Assembly (NCBI RefSeq): GCF_024397915.1
Contig: NZ_CP073347.1
Span: forward strand, 992,001 to 1,056,000
DNA length: 64,000 bases
Direction: 5' to 3'
Source of the DNA: Marinobacterium rhizophilum
Lineage (GTDB): Bacteria > Pseudomonadota > Gammaproteobacteria > Pseudomonadales > Balneatricaceae
The notes beneath the pieces were generated by a model that saw only the letters and a list, made by a program, of their open reading frames with translations, ran no database searches and was not told the DNA's origin. Positions within the stretch are counted from its first letter, which is position 1, and each line of letters opens with the position of its first letter. The position numbers and the translations under genes were made by a program. Shown here in pieces: positions 1-8,545 of this stretch.

Positions 1-2
1 AA

Positions 3-365
3 GAAGTGACCGAGGCTTGTTCGAAAGCCATTAAGTTCTACTTCAAGGCAATCGATGATAAAGCTGAACAGTATTTTCAGCGCATCCATCACCTGACACT
101 ACGGCTCGCACCGCTGGCGACGTTTTGGCAGACAGAAGCCACTGACCTGAGTTACCTGCCAGAGCTTAAAAACATCTCGGTGCCGACGCAGGTTTTGGTG
201 GGGCGGCACGACTTTGTCGCACCAATCAGCATGTCCGCAGACATTGCTCAGCGGATCCCGGGCGCGAAACTCTCGATTTTCGAAGCATCCGGTCACTTCG
301 CCCATGTTGAGGAGCCCAAACGTTTCCACCGGGTGATCAAGCAGTTTGTGTTTGATAATGGTTAG
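3..365 (+). CDS. Alpha/beta-hydrolase, C-terminal part (5' end outside window)
   Basis: The reading frame is open to the left window edge, so only the last 120 or so codons are present. The visible part contains VPTQVLVGRHDFVAPIS, matching the strand that carries the acid residue of the alpha/beta-hydrolase catalytic triad (the D of GRHD), and GHFAHVEEPKRFHRVI, in which the H of GHF is the expected catalytic histidine. The nucleophile elbow would lie upstream of the window. Proteins of this shape hydrolyse esters, lactones or C-C bonds, and the substrate cannot be read from the C-terminus. The gene ends about 95 bp before the stop of a convergent small membrane-protein gene. Family assignment is good and specific function is unknown. 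Confidence 0.8.
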   Translation, partial: EVTEACSKAIKFYFKAIDDKAEQYFQRIHHLTLRLAPLATFWQTEATDLSYLPELKNISVPTQVLVGRHDFVAPISMSADIAQRIPGAKLSIFEASGHFAHVEEPKRFHRVIKQFVFDNG

Positions 366-459
366 GGGCTGGGATGATCAAAATATTACCCCTAGTGACT
401 GCAAGCGGCATGAGCCGGGTATTGGCACAGGTGGAACCCGTGCCAACACCGGCAATGTA

Positions 460-681
460 TTAATACACGCGCTGTGCGGTGTAGTGTCTGTTTCGCTGCT
501 GGCGCTGCTGCCGTTTTTCAAGTTCGTCTTGGCGGCGGCTCAGCCGCAACTGTGCGATGAGCGTACCTGTGATAATTAGCAGCATTCCACTGAATTCGAA
601 TCTTTGATCGAACATCATCAGAAGAGAGACGCCGGCGATGATCAGGAGGGTCGGTTTTATCTCGTACAGGTTATTTAACAT
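460..681 (-). CDS. Small two-helix membrane protein, function unknown
   Basis: A 73-residue protein. Two hydrophobic stretches (about residues 9-25 and 31-46) are separated by a short polar loop with DQRFEF, followed by a highly charged C-terminal tail rich in R, Q and E. This suggests a small inner-membrane protein with a cytoplasmic basic tail. The start is well supported: TAAGGAGG lies six bases before the ATG. It is monocistronic, convergent with the hydrolase gene and divergent from the LuxR-type regulator. I do not recognise the family. The strong ribosome binding site and clean two-helix pattern argue for a real gene. Confidence 0.7.
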   Translation of the reverse strand: MLNNLYEIKPTLLIIAGVSLLMMFDQRFEFSGMLLIITGTLIAQLRLSRRQDELEKRQQRQQRNRHYTAQRVY

Positions 682-878
682 TTTCAGCCTCCTTACTGTG
701 GCTAGTCAGGAGATGCGCGGGCAAAACGCTGTCGCTGGAGTGCCAGGCCACCGCACACCTCCTGTTTTTAACCTTAACAAGGCGGCAAGCGGGGAGCTCC
801 CCCCGTTTGGGGGGAAGAAGGGCTTTTTAGGGCTTTTTCCTATAGAGAGCAAAATAATATCTTTCCTGGCATGCAGCG

Positions 879-2000
879 ATGTTAAGTGACAAGCAACTGT
901 TGGATCTTGCTGAAGAAATTTACGATGTAGCGCTCGACCCCTCACACTGGGTGGAGGCTCTTACTTCAATATCTGTGACGTTCAGCAGTAATATCGCGGC
1001 TGTCGTTACCCAGGAAAATGACTCGGGTCTTTGTACCTGGGCTCGTTCGTTAGGCTTGGGTGAAGGAGATCAAATCAGCTATGCAACATACTACGGCACG
1101 ATCAGTCCCACCTTTTTACAGCTTCATAACGGTGGGTTTGGAGATATTTTAACGGACGAGATGCATCTTAACCGGCGTACCTACGTTAACAGTGAGATTT
1201 ATCAGGATTACTACAAGCCGTTGAGCATTGAGCGACAGACAACAGTCGTCATGGAGCGCACTGCCAAAGACCAAACCTACCTCTGCCTACGACGCCCCGA
1301 GAGCAACAGCTACACAGACGTCGAAATTCAAGATATCTGTCGGGTGGCTGCCCACGTGTATCGCGCCATCAAACTCCAACGCCGCACCCACTTCGAAGAA
1401 CAACTCAAGGTTGCTCTAAACGCTGCCCTGGACCATGTAAAGTCAGGCTTGGTACTGCTGGATACTGGCGGTGCAATGATCAAGGCGAACCTGGAAGCCG
1501 AGCGGATCATCGCCGGTCATGACGGCGTCTATGTGCGAGGAAGTCGGCTTTACATTGAGCGTAATGGTTGTCTTGTCGATGTGAGTACATTGGTTGAGGT
1601 GAATGGGGTCGTGGGTGCGCTATCCCCGGAGCCTGATGACTGCGTGATTGCTATTCGAAGGCCGCTGATGCGGCCGTATATCGTCTTTGTATATCCGCTG
1701 GGTCGGAGTAACGGCGATGGGAACGAGCGGGGCGGCACAGCCGTGTTTATCACCGATACCGATCGACGCCATTACCTCGATGCCCAGACCATCCAGGAGT
1801 TGTTTGGTTTGACTCCCGCCGAGGCCCGGCTGACGGCCGCACTGGCGGAGGGCAAATCGTTGCAGGAGTACAGTGACGAAGCCAGTATCGCCAGCTCCAC
1901 AGCGCGCTCGACGCTCAAGAGCGTGTTCAAGAAGACGCAGACCTCGCGGCAGGCGGAGCTGGTCAGGCTAGTGCTGTCTTGCAGCGTCTCGGCGAAGTAG
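879..2000 (+). CDS. LuxR-family transcriptional regulator
   Basis: A 373-residue protein with a long N-terminal region of no obvious signature (about residues 1-300, probably a ligand or signal-sensing part) and a C-terminal LuxR/GerE helix-turn-helix at about 308-367. That region reads FGLTPAEARLTAALAEG, then SIASSTARSTLKSVFKKT, then QAELVRLVL; the LTPAEA...A..G pattern is typical of the family. It should bind DNA as a dimer and control nearby or unlinked genes. No strong Shine-Dalgarno is visible before the ATG. The upstream spacer (682-878) holds a 7-bp G/C hairpin at 798-815 and a repeated GGGCTTTTT motif. A truncated second copy of the gene start follows nine bases after the stop, so this locus once carried tandem paralogues. 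Confidence 0.85.
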   Translation: MLSDKQLLDLAEEIYDVALDPSHWVEALTSISVTFSSNIAAVVTQENDSGLCTWARSLGLGEGDQISYATYYGTISPTFLQLHNGGFGDILTDEMHLNRRTYVNSEIYQDYYKPLSIERQTTVVMERTAKDQTYLCLRRPESNSYTDVEIQDICRVAAHVYRAIKLQRRTHFEEQLKVALNAALDHVKSGLVLLDTGGAMIKANLEAERIIAGHDGVYVRGSRLYIERNGCLVDVSTLVEVNGVVGALSPEPDDCVIAIRRPLMRPYIVFVYPLGRSNGDGNERGGTAVFITDTDRRHYLDAQTIQELFGLTPAEARLTAALAEGKSLQEYSDEASIASSTARSTLKSVFKKTQTSRQAELVRLVLSCSVSAK

Positions 2001-2009
2001 GGGGCCGTG

Positions 2010-2093
2010 ATGCTGAGTGACAAGCAGTTGTTGGATCTTGCAGAAGCCATTTACGGCGTGGCGTTTGGGCAGGAAGTAGGGTTGTCAATTTAA
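2010..2093 (+). pseudogene. Truncated tandem copy of the LuxR-type gene (27-codon stub)
   Basis: The ATG at 2010 opens MLSDKQLLDLAEAIYGVAF, which matches the first 18 or so residues of the upstream LuxR-type protein (MLSDKQLLDLAEEIYDVAL) at both protein and DNA level. After about 55 bases the similarity stops and the frame closes at TAA 2091-2093. The rest of the paralogue is missing. The break falls directly before the toxin-antitoxin promoter, so the conflict cassette probably replaced the body of the second gene. The stub may still be translated, since GGGG lies just upstream, but no function is expected. Confidence 0.75.
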
Positions 2094-2188
2094 TAGCTGG
2101 GGTGCCGACGCCGATAGCGCGTGTCGGCTGATGCTGGAGACAATCAAACCCTGCTCTGCGTGGGAACGACACCGACTCAATTCGAACC

Positions 2189-2217
2189 TTGCCATGGTCC
2201 CATTTTGGGACTAAAAT
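2189..2217 (+). promoter_or_regulatory. higBA promoter with internal operator
   Basis: TTGCCA at 2189-2194 and TAAAAT at 2212-2217 are separated by exactly 17 bp. The spacer contains the inverted repeat GTCCC-ATTTT-GGGAC (2197-2211). HigA antitoxins repress their own operon by binding palindromes at such positions, so this is the likely autoregulatory operator. The predicted start of transcription falls on or next to the toxin ATG at 2224. Seen directly: the hexamers and dyad. Inferred: their function. Confidence 0.6.
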
Positions 2218-2223
2218 TCGCCT

Positions 2224-2526
2224 ATGAGAATCATTGCCCTGTCGACATTGAAGTCCTTCTGGGAAGACAACCCTGTGTACGGCGATGCCACGGAGTCGAT
2301 ACTGGCCTGGTACAGGCACACACTGAAAGCTGACTGGAGCTCGCCTGCCGAGGTTAAGCAGGACTTCCGAAATGCCAGCATACTCAAGGATGGCAGGGTG
2401 GTGTTCAACATAGCCGGGAACAAGTACCGGTTGGTGGTCTGGATCAACTATGCCTATCGCGTGGTCTACATCCGCTTTGTCGGCACCCGTGCCCAGTATG
2501 ATCAGATCGACGTCGAGACGATATAA
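2224..2526 (+). CDS. higB: HigB-type RelE-fold mRNA interferase toxin
   Basis: A 100-residue basic protein matching the HigB/RelE-like toxin family in length and pattern: MRIIALSTLKSFWEDNP at the start, an internal ADWSSPAEVKQDF segment, VFNIAGNKYRLVVWINY and VYIRFVGTRAQYDQID near the end. The conserved GNKYRL and VYIRFVGTHxEYD-like stretches form the RelE-fold core. Toxins of this family bind the ribosome and cleave mRNA. The gene lies 5' of its antitoxin, the usual order for HigBA. There is no Shine-Dalgarno before the ATG, and the promoter -10 ends only six bases upstream, so the transcript may be leaderless. Confidence 0.88.
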   Translation: MRIIALSTLKSFWEDNPVYGDATESILAWYRHTLKADWSSPAEVKQDFRNASILKDGRVVFNIAGNKYRLVVWINYAYRVVYIRFVGTRAQYDQIDVETI

Positions 2527-2544
2527 CGCCAGAGGTAACGGAAG

Positions 2545-2916
2545 ATGGACATCAAACCGATCCGCACTGATGCCGACTACCGTGCGGCACTGAAAGAAAT
2601 CGAAATGCTCATGATGGCGGAGCCAGGCACGCCCGAAGGCGAAAAGCTCGACGTCCTGGTCACGCTGGTCGAGGCTTACGAAAGTAAGCATTACCCCCTA
2701 AATCTTCCCGACCCTGTGGAAGCCATCAAGTTCGAGATGGAACAGAAAGGCCTCACAGCGAAAGATCTGGAGCCGATGATAGGCAAGCGCAACCGTGTGT
2801 ATGAGGTCCTCAATCACAAGCGTTCACTGACACTGAAAATGATCTGGAAACTCCATCAGGAGCTCGGCATTCCAGCCGAGTCATTGATCAAGCCGCCTCG
2901 CCAGACCCATGCATAA
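2545..2916 (+). CDS. higA: HigA-type antitoxin with C-terminal helix-turn-helix
   Basis: A 123-residue protein. The N-terminal half (MDIKPIRTDADYRAALKEI, then GTPEGEKLDVLVTLVEAYE) is characteristic of the HigA family. The C-terminal half (about residues 62-112) is an XRE-like helix-turn-helix: IKFEMEQKGLTAKDLEPM, IGKRNRVYEVLNHKRSLTL, IWKLHQELGIPAESL. It should neutralise the preceding toxin and repress the operon through the dyad at 2197-2211. It starts 18 bases after the toxin stop, with AGAGGT and GGAAG available as ribosome binding sites. The downstream primase-helicase gene begins 41 bases later on the same strand and may be read through from the same promoter. Confidence 0.9.
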   Translation: MDIKPIRTDADYRAALKEIEMLMMAEPGTPEGEKLDVLVTLVEAYESKHYPLNLPDPVEAIKFEMEQKGLTAKDLEPMIGKRNRVYEVLNHKRSLTLKMIWKLHQELGIPAESLIKPPRQTHA

Positions 2917-2957
2917 AATAAAGAGGCGATCCGTCGCTCCGGTCGCCAGCTTTCTCC

Positions 2958-5327
2958 ATGCCTGCATTCGATAGTCCTACGGCCGCACAGGAAGAACTGA
3001 CAGCCATAGACAAGCGGCTGGCCGAACTCGAAGCCGAGAAGCAACGGTTGGTCCAGCGAAAGCAGGCGCTACTGCGTGCACCTCCAGCCCATGCGCAGCT
3101 GATACTCAGCCCAGAGCAAAAGATAAAGTTGTTCCGCGATCTCTTCAGGGGGCGCAGCGACGTGTTTGCCGTACGCTGGCAAAACGCCCAAGGGCGTCAC
3201 GGTTATTCCGTCGCCTGTCACAACGAATGGCTGCCCGGCATTTGTAAGAAGCCGAAAGTCAAATGCGGTCACTGCGGCCATAAGCACTTCAAAACGCCCG
3301 ATGAGCAGGTGATATACGAACACTTGGCCGGAAATCAGGTGGTTGGGCTCTATCCGTTATTACCGGGGAACCGATGTCACTTACTGGCTGCGGACTTTGA
3401 CAAGACGGGATGGCAGGATGCCGTTAAGGCCATGGCGAAAGTGTGCCACCAGGCATCGATACCTCACGCAGTCGAAATATCGCGGTCCGGTAACGGGGCT
3501 CATCTCTGGATTTTTTTCTCTGAACTGGTGCTGGCCCAGGATGCGCGCCGTCTGGGCTTCGCACTTCTCGACAAGGCGATGGAGATTCATCCCGGGCTCT
3601 CCTTCGACTCCTACGATCGGCTATTTCCCAACCAGGATCATATGCCTGAAGGTGGTTTTGGCAATTTGATAGCCTTACCGCTTCAGCATCAGGCGCGACG
3701 GCAAGGCAGCAGCCTGTTCGTCGACGCCAATCTTCATGTGTACCCGGATCAGTGGCGCTTCCTGTCACAACTTGGCCGGCTGTCAGCTAACGATCTGTCC
3801 AGGTTGCTACGAGAACTTGAGCCTGAACGGCCAGCGACAATTGACGAGCGTCTGCCCTGGGAACAAGGGCTACGCATCGACCATGGGCGTATTGCTGACT
3901 GCCCCGCGACTGTCACACTGACATTGGCCAATCACATCTATATCAAACAGGACGCTATCCCGGATCCCCTGATTGCAAGGCTGAAGCGGCTGGCCAGCTT
4001 TTCGAATCCGGTGTTCTTCAAAACCCAGGCACTTCGCTTTTCGACCCATGGCATACCGCGTTTTATCACCTGTGCTCGAATCGAGCAGGGGTACCTGTTA
4101 CTCCCGCGAGGATGCCTGGATGATGTGAGAGATCTGCTGAAGGAGCAGCAAATACAGATCGAAATCGAGGATCACCGGCATAGCGGTCAGCGACTTAACG
4201 AAATGGCATTTCTGGGAGATTTGCGGCCGGGTCAGAGTCAAGCGATCGATGCAATGGCCGAGCATGATACCGGTATCCTGCATGCCCCCACGGCCTTCGG
4301 CAAAACGGTGACGGCGATCGGACTCATCGCCAAGCGTCGCGTAAACACCCTGATCCTGACCCATAGTCGTCAGCTACTGGACCAATGGAATGAGCGCATC
4401 CAGTCGTTCACTACCGGTGTAAATGTCGGAATCATCGGTGGTGGTAAGAAGCAGCCGACCCAAGAAATCGACATCGCGACCTACCAGAGCCTGATCGACA
4501 AGAAGGACAATACCGTCTCCGAATACGTTCAGAGGTATGGTCAGGTCATAATCGACGAGTGCCACCATATCTCCGCACCACGATATGAAATGCTGCTCAA
4601 CGAAGTCAGGGCTAAATACATAGTAGGTCTCACCGCGACACCGGATAGGCAGGATGGCCATCAGAAAATTATGTTCATGGTTGCTGGCCCCATTCGCCAC
4701 AAGGTCAAAGCGGAGCAGGGTGCAAAATTCCAGCAAACTGTGTTTGTTAACCAGCGCTATGATCAGCCTCCGGCCGAGCTGAGGCTGTCTGATGAGCGCC
4801 CGCATATCGCATCGGTCTATCGGTGGTTGGCGACAAACGGAGAACGTAATGCAGCTATAGCTGAAGATGTCGTCAACGCAGTAAAGCGAGGGTGCCATCC
4901 GCTGTTGCTGACCGAGCGGCGTGAGCATGCCGAAGCGTTGGCGCTGCTCCTGGCGTCTCGAGAGCTCAGGGTTCTGGTGTTGAGGGGCGCAATGCGCGCC
5001 TCAGAACGCAAGAGTGCAAACGAGCAGTTGGCCTCGGTCCAAGTGGTCGTCGCCACTGGCAAGTACGTCGGTGAAGGCTTTGACCTACCTCGACTCGATA
5101 CGCTCTTTCTCGCGCTACCAATTGCCTGGAAAGGTTCACTGGTGCAGTATGCAGGCCGTCTCCATCGGGAAGTGGAGGGTAAAGAGACTGTCACGATATA
5201 TGACTACTTGGACTCCTCGTTACCGATGTTGCAGCGCATGTTCCAGAAGCGGGAGAAAGGCTACGCCGCGATGGGGTATGACATTGATCAAGATGACGCC
5301 AAAAGTACACTTGAGTTGGAGCTGTAA
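2958..5327 (+). CDS. Primase-helicase of the TOTE-conflict-system type
   Basis: A 789-residue protein with three parts. Residues 9-42 form a short coiled coil. Residues 50-330 resemble the archaeo-eukaryotic primase domain of TOTE conflict proteins: a Cys/His cluster (CHNE to CGHCGH, 87-108, possible zinc site), DFD at 146-148 for metal binding, SGNGAHLW at 177-184, and LFPNQD...GGFGNLIALPLQ at 222-243. Residues 420-745 are a superfamily 2 helicase: APTAFGKT (443-450), DECH (533-536), GLTATP (557-562), GEGFDLP (705-711) and YAGRLHR (731-737). No nuclease domain is visible. Related proteins are predicted to act in NTP-dependent defence against invading DNA, and the adjacent HigBA pair fits a defence cassette. 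The family is known mainly from computational work, so mechanism here is inferred. Confidence 0.8.
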   Translation: MPAFDSPTAAQEELTAIDKRLAELEAEKQRLVQRKQALLRAPPAHAQLILSPEQKIKLFRDLFRGRSDVFAVRWQNAQGRHGYSVACHNEWLPGICKKPKVKCGHCGHKHFKTPDEQVIYEHLAGNQVVGLYPLLPGNRCHLLAADFDKTGWQDAVKAMAKVCHQASIPHAVEISRSGNGAHLWIFFSELVLAQDARRLGFALLDKAMEIHPGLSFDSYDRLFPNQDHMPEGGFGNLIALPLQHQARRQGSSLFVDANLHVYPDQWRFLSQLGRLSANDLSRLLRELEPERPATIDERLPWEQGLRIDHGRIADCPATVTLTLANHIYIKQDAIPDPLIARLKRLASFSNPVFFKTQALRFSTHGIPRFITCARIEQGYLLLPRGCLDDVRDLLKEQQIQIEIEDHRHSGQRLNEMAFLGDLRPGQSQAIDAMAEHDTGILHAPTAFGKTVTAIGLIAKRRVNTLILTHSRQLLDQWNERIQSFTTGVNVGIIGGGKKQPTQEIDIATYQSLIDKKDNTVSEYVQRYGQVIIDECHHISAPRYEMLLNEVRAKYIVGLTATPDRQDGHQKIMFMVAGPIRHKVKAEQGAKFQQTVFVNQRYDQPPAELRLSDERPHIASVYRWLATNGERNAAIAEDVVNAVKRGCHPLLLTERREHAEALALLLASRELRVLVLRGAMRASERKSANEQLASVQVVVATGKYVGEGFDLPRLDTLFLALPIAWKGSLVQYAGRLHREVEGKETVTIYDYLDSSLPMLQRMFQKREKGYAAMGYDIDQDDAKSTLELEL

Positions 5328-5623
5328 ATCGCAATAGCCATCAGGCCAATCTAAATGTTTATGGACCAACGTGGCAGCATTGCAGGTAGCAGGTGATCGC
5401 TGAAAAGCGTCTGATAGCTGGATAGCTACGTTAGGAAGCAGGTTCCAAACCAGTTTCTATGCGGATCCGGTGGATGCCGTGTACAAGGCGCTGGGCGTGG
5501 ATTGAAACTGGCTACCGAGATGCAGTGGCAACAGGAACTCTGTTGACGCGCAACATAAGTTGAGCCTCTGTGTATCTCAACCAAGCCATGCTGCTTTTAG
5601 CGATTTATTTGCATAGATCGGGC

Positions 5624-5680
5624 GTGCGCTGTATCGCATTGAGCGGGACTTGGTCCGCGAAACCGAATTTTTGCGACTCT
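5624..5680 (-). repeat. Diverged dispersed repeat, copy 1
   Basis: Read on the minus strand it starts AGAGTCGCAAAAATTC, continues through GGTTTCGCGGACC and ends CAGCGCAC. About two thirds of its bases match copy 2 at 6215-6272, which is in the opposite orientation. Both arms end in the same AGAGTCGC and AGCGCAC blocks. It may be an old family of intergenic repeats. Function is unknown. Confidence 0.5.
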
Positions 5681-6214
5681 CCGCACGAGTGTTCGGCTGC
5701 CTTGCCAATGTGCGTGACAGCCACACAGGGTATGGAGTGATTCAAACGGCGATCTCAGCCTCAACTTGAACCGCCGATGCACTGCAAATGCAGGAGTTCG
5801 CAGAATTCAGGTTAAAACTGGAAAACGTGTTTCGGACGGTCATGTCGTCATCTGGCTGAAGGGCACGCGGTACCTGGGCTGGAGGGCTTTTCGGGAGATT
5901 CCAGTTTTGGCTGAACAAGTTCCGTTTGAAACTGGAATCGACAAAAAACAGCAGCTACCGAAAGCCCGATAACTATTCTATTTAACATAATATACATTAT
6001 ATGCATACGTATATAGCTGTAGTAATGAAGCTAAAGACGCGGTTAGTGCTTACTGCTTTTTAATGGATTACCTTGGATTACCTCACCAAGACAGTTACCC
6101 ATGCGGCAGCCAGTACGTACGGCATTGTGGTGGCTGATGATATCCATGACTCTTGATTGGAACGCCCGTGCTTTTAGCAATGCTCAGCTCTGGCCGCGAC
6201 ACCTGCTCGCGCGC

Positions 6215-6272
6215 AGAGTCGCCAAGATTTCATTTTCGCGTACGCAACTCCGTCTAGCGCGACGTAGCGCAC
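6215..6272 (+). repeat. Diverged dispersed repeat, copy 2
   Basis: Starts AGAGTCGCCAAGATTTC, contains ATTTTCGCGTACG and ends TAGCGCAC. It is inverted relative to copy 1 about 540 bp to the left. The shared end blocks make chance similarity less likely, but the middle has drifted strongly. Confidence 0.5.
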
Positions 6273-6924
6273 AGATGGCTGCCGACCAATCGGTGGCTAC
6301 TGCCGGTGGCTGTCTATCGATGCACTCAGCCATAAATTGAGATCTCGGGTTTCGATAGGCATCCTGGCAAGTGCATCCAGCGCACGGAATTTCCGCGCCA
6401 TGCCCGTGATGAGCGACCCGATAGCAATGCCCGACCAGCACTCAGCATCGGGAAACCAGGCCTGCTGAACTGCGCGTTTCACTGAGACGCTATGGAGATT
6501 AATCAGAACCTGACTTACAAGATTTGCTCTCTGCACGGTTTTCAGATCAATACGGCATTTCGGCCACGCACGGTGCAATCCCTTGCTATGCGGGACCCCT
6601 AACACCAAAAGGCCAGCCTGTAGTTGCCCTAAATCACATCTATTGGCATCGATTCGATGCAATTCCAGGCACCGAGCAGCTCCCAGGCAGCTGCGCAACA
6701 CCATTCCGGCTTAACTGGTGTTAGCGGTTCTGGCGCTGCAGGCCCCTGGGACGCTGTACCGCTGGGCTGTTTTACCTGGAGATGGTTGTATCGAGTAACA
6801 TTTACCTAGTGGGGCTGGAGTCTAACCCTGGGCGAGCCTGGCATGCATCAGCAAGCAGAAAACAGTCCTTTCGAGACCCATAAATCAAAATTAATTCAAT
6901 AATAACAGATACTTATTGCATGTT

Positions 6925-6946
6925 GCCGATAACGTGATTTATCGGC
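6925..6946. other. Perfect dyad GCCGATAA-N6-TTATCGGC
   Basis: An 8-bp perfect inverted repeat with a 6-base loop, about 300 bp upstream of rimK and followed at once by GATGCATGTGCATC. It is not followed by a T run on either strand, so it is more like a protein-binding site than a terminator. No known regulator is assigned. Confidence 0.4.
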
Positions 6947-7242
6947 ATTGATGCATGTGCATCAGGCGCTATCAAAACTGCGCGGCGGCTTATGGCGGGC
7001 AAAATAATACATGATACGTATCAAAACACGCTTCACCCTGCCCTTGCAGCCACGAGGCGCTCCATCAGAGTGCCCGGCAGCCGTTCTCAGTCACCCTTAC
7101 ACCTTCAGCGCCCAGCTTGCCCATCACTAATAATTGGTTTCGCCCTCACCGCCTGAGATCAGGCTCGGCGTGTGAACGCACAAGGCGAAGCCTGGCTCTG
7201 CTATGCTTAAGCTCCCTACCAGGCTAATTATTAGGCCATATT

Positions 7243-8427
7243 ATGAAGCTCGCGATTCTCTCCTGCGGACCCAATTCCTACAGTACTCGCAGACTGAAAG
7301 AAGCCGCCGAGTCCCGCGGGCATAAAGTTAAGGTGCTTGACACGCTAAAGTTTGCCATTGATCTCGATCGCGGCTCCCCCGACCTCTATTATCGACAGAA
7401 ACAGCTGAGCGATTACGATGCGGTACTGCCCCGCATTGGCGCCTCCATTACCTACTACGGCACAGCGGTTGTTCGCCAGTTTCAGGAGATGGATGTTTAT
7501 TGTGCCAATACGGCGCACGGCATTCTCAATTCCCGGGACAAGCTCAGGAGCTTGCAGATTTTAAGCCGCCATCATCTGGGTATCCCCAAGACCAACTTCG
7601 TGCGCGATAAAAAGGATGTCCTCCCCGCCATAGAACGTGTGGGTAATGCGCCGGTAATCATCAAATTAATTGAAGGCACTCAGGGCATTGGCGTCCTACT
7701 GGCCGAATCAACCAAGTCTGCCGAGGCAATTATTGAGCTGCTTCAAAGCCAGAAGCAGAATGTACTGGTACAAAAATTTGTCGCCGAAAGCAAAGGCAAA
7801 GATATTCGTGCCCTGGTTGTCGGTGACCGCGTGGTTGCCGCGATGCGTCGCGTGGCGCAAGGACAGGAGTTTCGCAGCAATGTGCACCGCGGTGGCGTGG
7901 CTGAAGCTGTCGAGCTAAGCGAAGAGTACAAAAACACCGCCGTTAAGGCCGCACAAATACTAGGGCTGCAAGTGGCCGGTGTTGATATGCTCGAAGGCAA
8001 GGACGGCCCCCAGATTATGGAGGTAAACTCCTCCCCCGGCCTGGAAGGCATCGAACACTGCACTCAGCTGGATATCGCCGGCGCTATCATCGATTACATC
8101 GCGGCTCAGGTAGATTTCCCCGAAATCGATGTGCGACAACGCTTGACGGTAAGTCGGGGCTACGGTGTCGCCGAAATATATGTGCCACCGGAGTCTAAAT
8201 TCATAGGAAAAACCATTACGGATTCAGGGCTGTTAGAGCAGGATATTAACGTGCTGACGCTGTACAGGGATGCCAAAGCGATCCCGAACCCAAAATATTC
8301 CCGCGTGCTCCAGCCAGGAGACAAGTTACTTTGTTTCGGCAAACTGGATTCCATGCGCACGCTGGTGCCGGCAAACACCAGGCGCAAAAGAAAACCGAAG
8401 GTCAAGCCATTGGATTCGGGCATCTGA
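7243..8427 (+). CDS. rimK: RimK-type glutamate ligase with an RCK/TrkA-C-like C-terminal domain
   Basis: A 394-residue protein. Residues 1-290 or so match RimK, the ATP-grasp enzyme that adds glutamate residues to the C-terminus of ribosomal protein S6: MKLAILSCGPNSYSTRRL, LPRIGASITYYG, VIIKLIEGTQGIGV (ATP-grasp loop), LVQKFVAESKGKDIRALVVG and IMEVNSSPGLEGIE (metal-binding E and N). The usual enzyme ends near residue 300. Here a further 100 residues follow, with GYGVAEIYVPPESKFIGKTI, INVLTLYRDAK and LQPGDKLLCFG, a pattern of TrkA-C (RCK-C) ligand-binding domains. The tail is very basic. The start ATG is clear, though no strong Shine-Dalgarno is seen. The gene is convergent with the integrase. 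Ligase assignment is strong; a regulatory role for the extra domain is inferred. Confidence 0.9.
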   Translation: MKLAILSCGPNSYSTRRLKEAAESRGHKVKVLDTLKFAIDLDRGSPDLYYRQKQLSDYDAVLPRIGASITYYGTAVVRQFQEMDVYCANTAHGILNSRDKLRSLQILSRHHLGIPKTNFVRDKKDVLPAIERVGNAPVIIKLIEGTQGIGVLLAESTKSAEAIIELLQSQKQNVLVQKFVAESKGKDIRALVVGDRVVAAMRRVAQGQEFRSNVHRGGVAEAVELSEEYKNTAVKAAQILGLQVAGVDMLEGKDGPQIMEVNSSPGLEGIEHCTQLDIAGAIIDYIAAQVDFPEIDVRQRLTVSRGYGVAEIYVPPESKFIGKTITDSGLLEQDINVLTLYRDAKAIPNPKYSRVLQPGDKLLCFGKLDSMRTLVPANTRRKRKPKVKPLDSGI

Positions 8428-8545
8428 TTTCCAGAACTCCTCGTCATTTCATGGATTCATCTTGCTCGCTATCCTCACAACCTTGCTACCGGGAATAGCA
8501 GCTTGGCGACCTTGGCGGTGTCAATGCCTATGGCCTGGCTTACAG

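Larger units (their letters stand above)
5328..7242. other. Gene-poor spacer of 1.9 kb with repeats and relics
   Basis: No reading frame here has a convincing start, ribosome binding site or family match. The stretch is richer in A+T than its surroundings, with an especially AT-rich patch at 5975-6020 and another at 6885-6950. It holds two diverged copies of a 57-bp element in inverted orientation, a perfect 8-bp dyad at 6925-6946 and a palindrome GATGCA-TG-TGCATC at 6950-6963. A short frame ending at 5504-5506 (FYADPVDAVYKALGVD then stop) looks like the tail of a lost gene. A minus-strand frame of 135 codons at 6297-6704 was considered and not accepted. The region reads as a decayed junction between the conflict cassette and rimK. 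Confidence 0.6.

Noticed and set aside
1963..2691. 242-codon minus-strand frame opposite the LuxR end and higBA
   Set aside because: It crosses the LuxR stub and both HigB and HigA, whose plus-strand family matches are clear.
6297..6704. 135-codon minus-strand frame in the gene-poor zone
   Set aside because: No ribosome binding site, no family pattern, and unusual cysteine and arginine content. It might be a decayed gene but cannot be supported.
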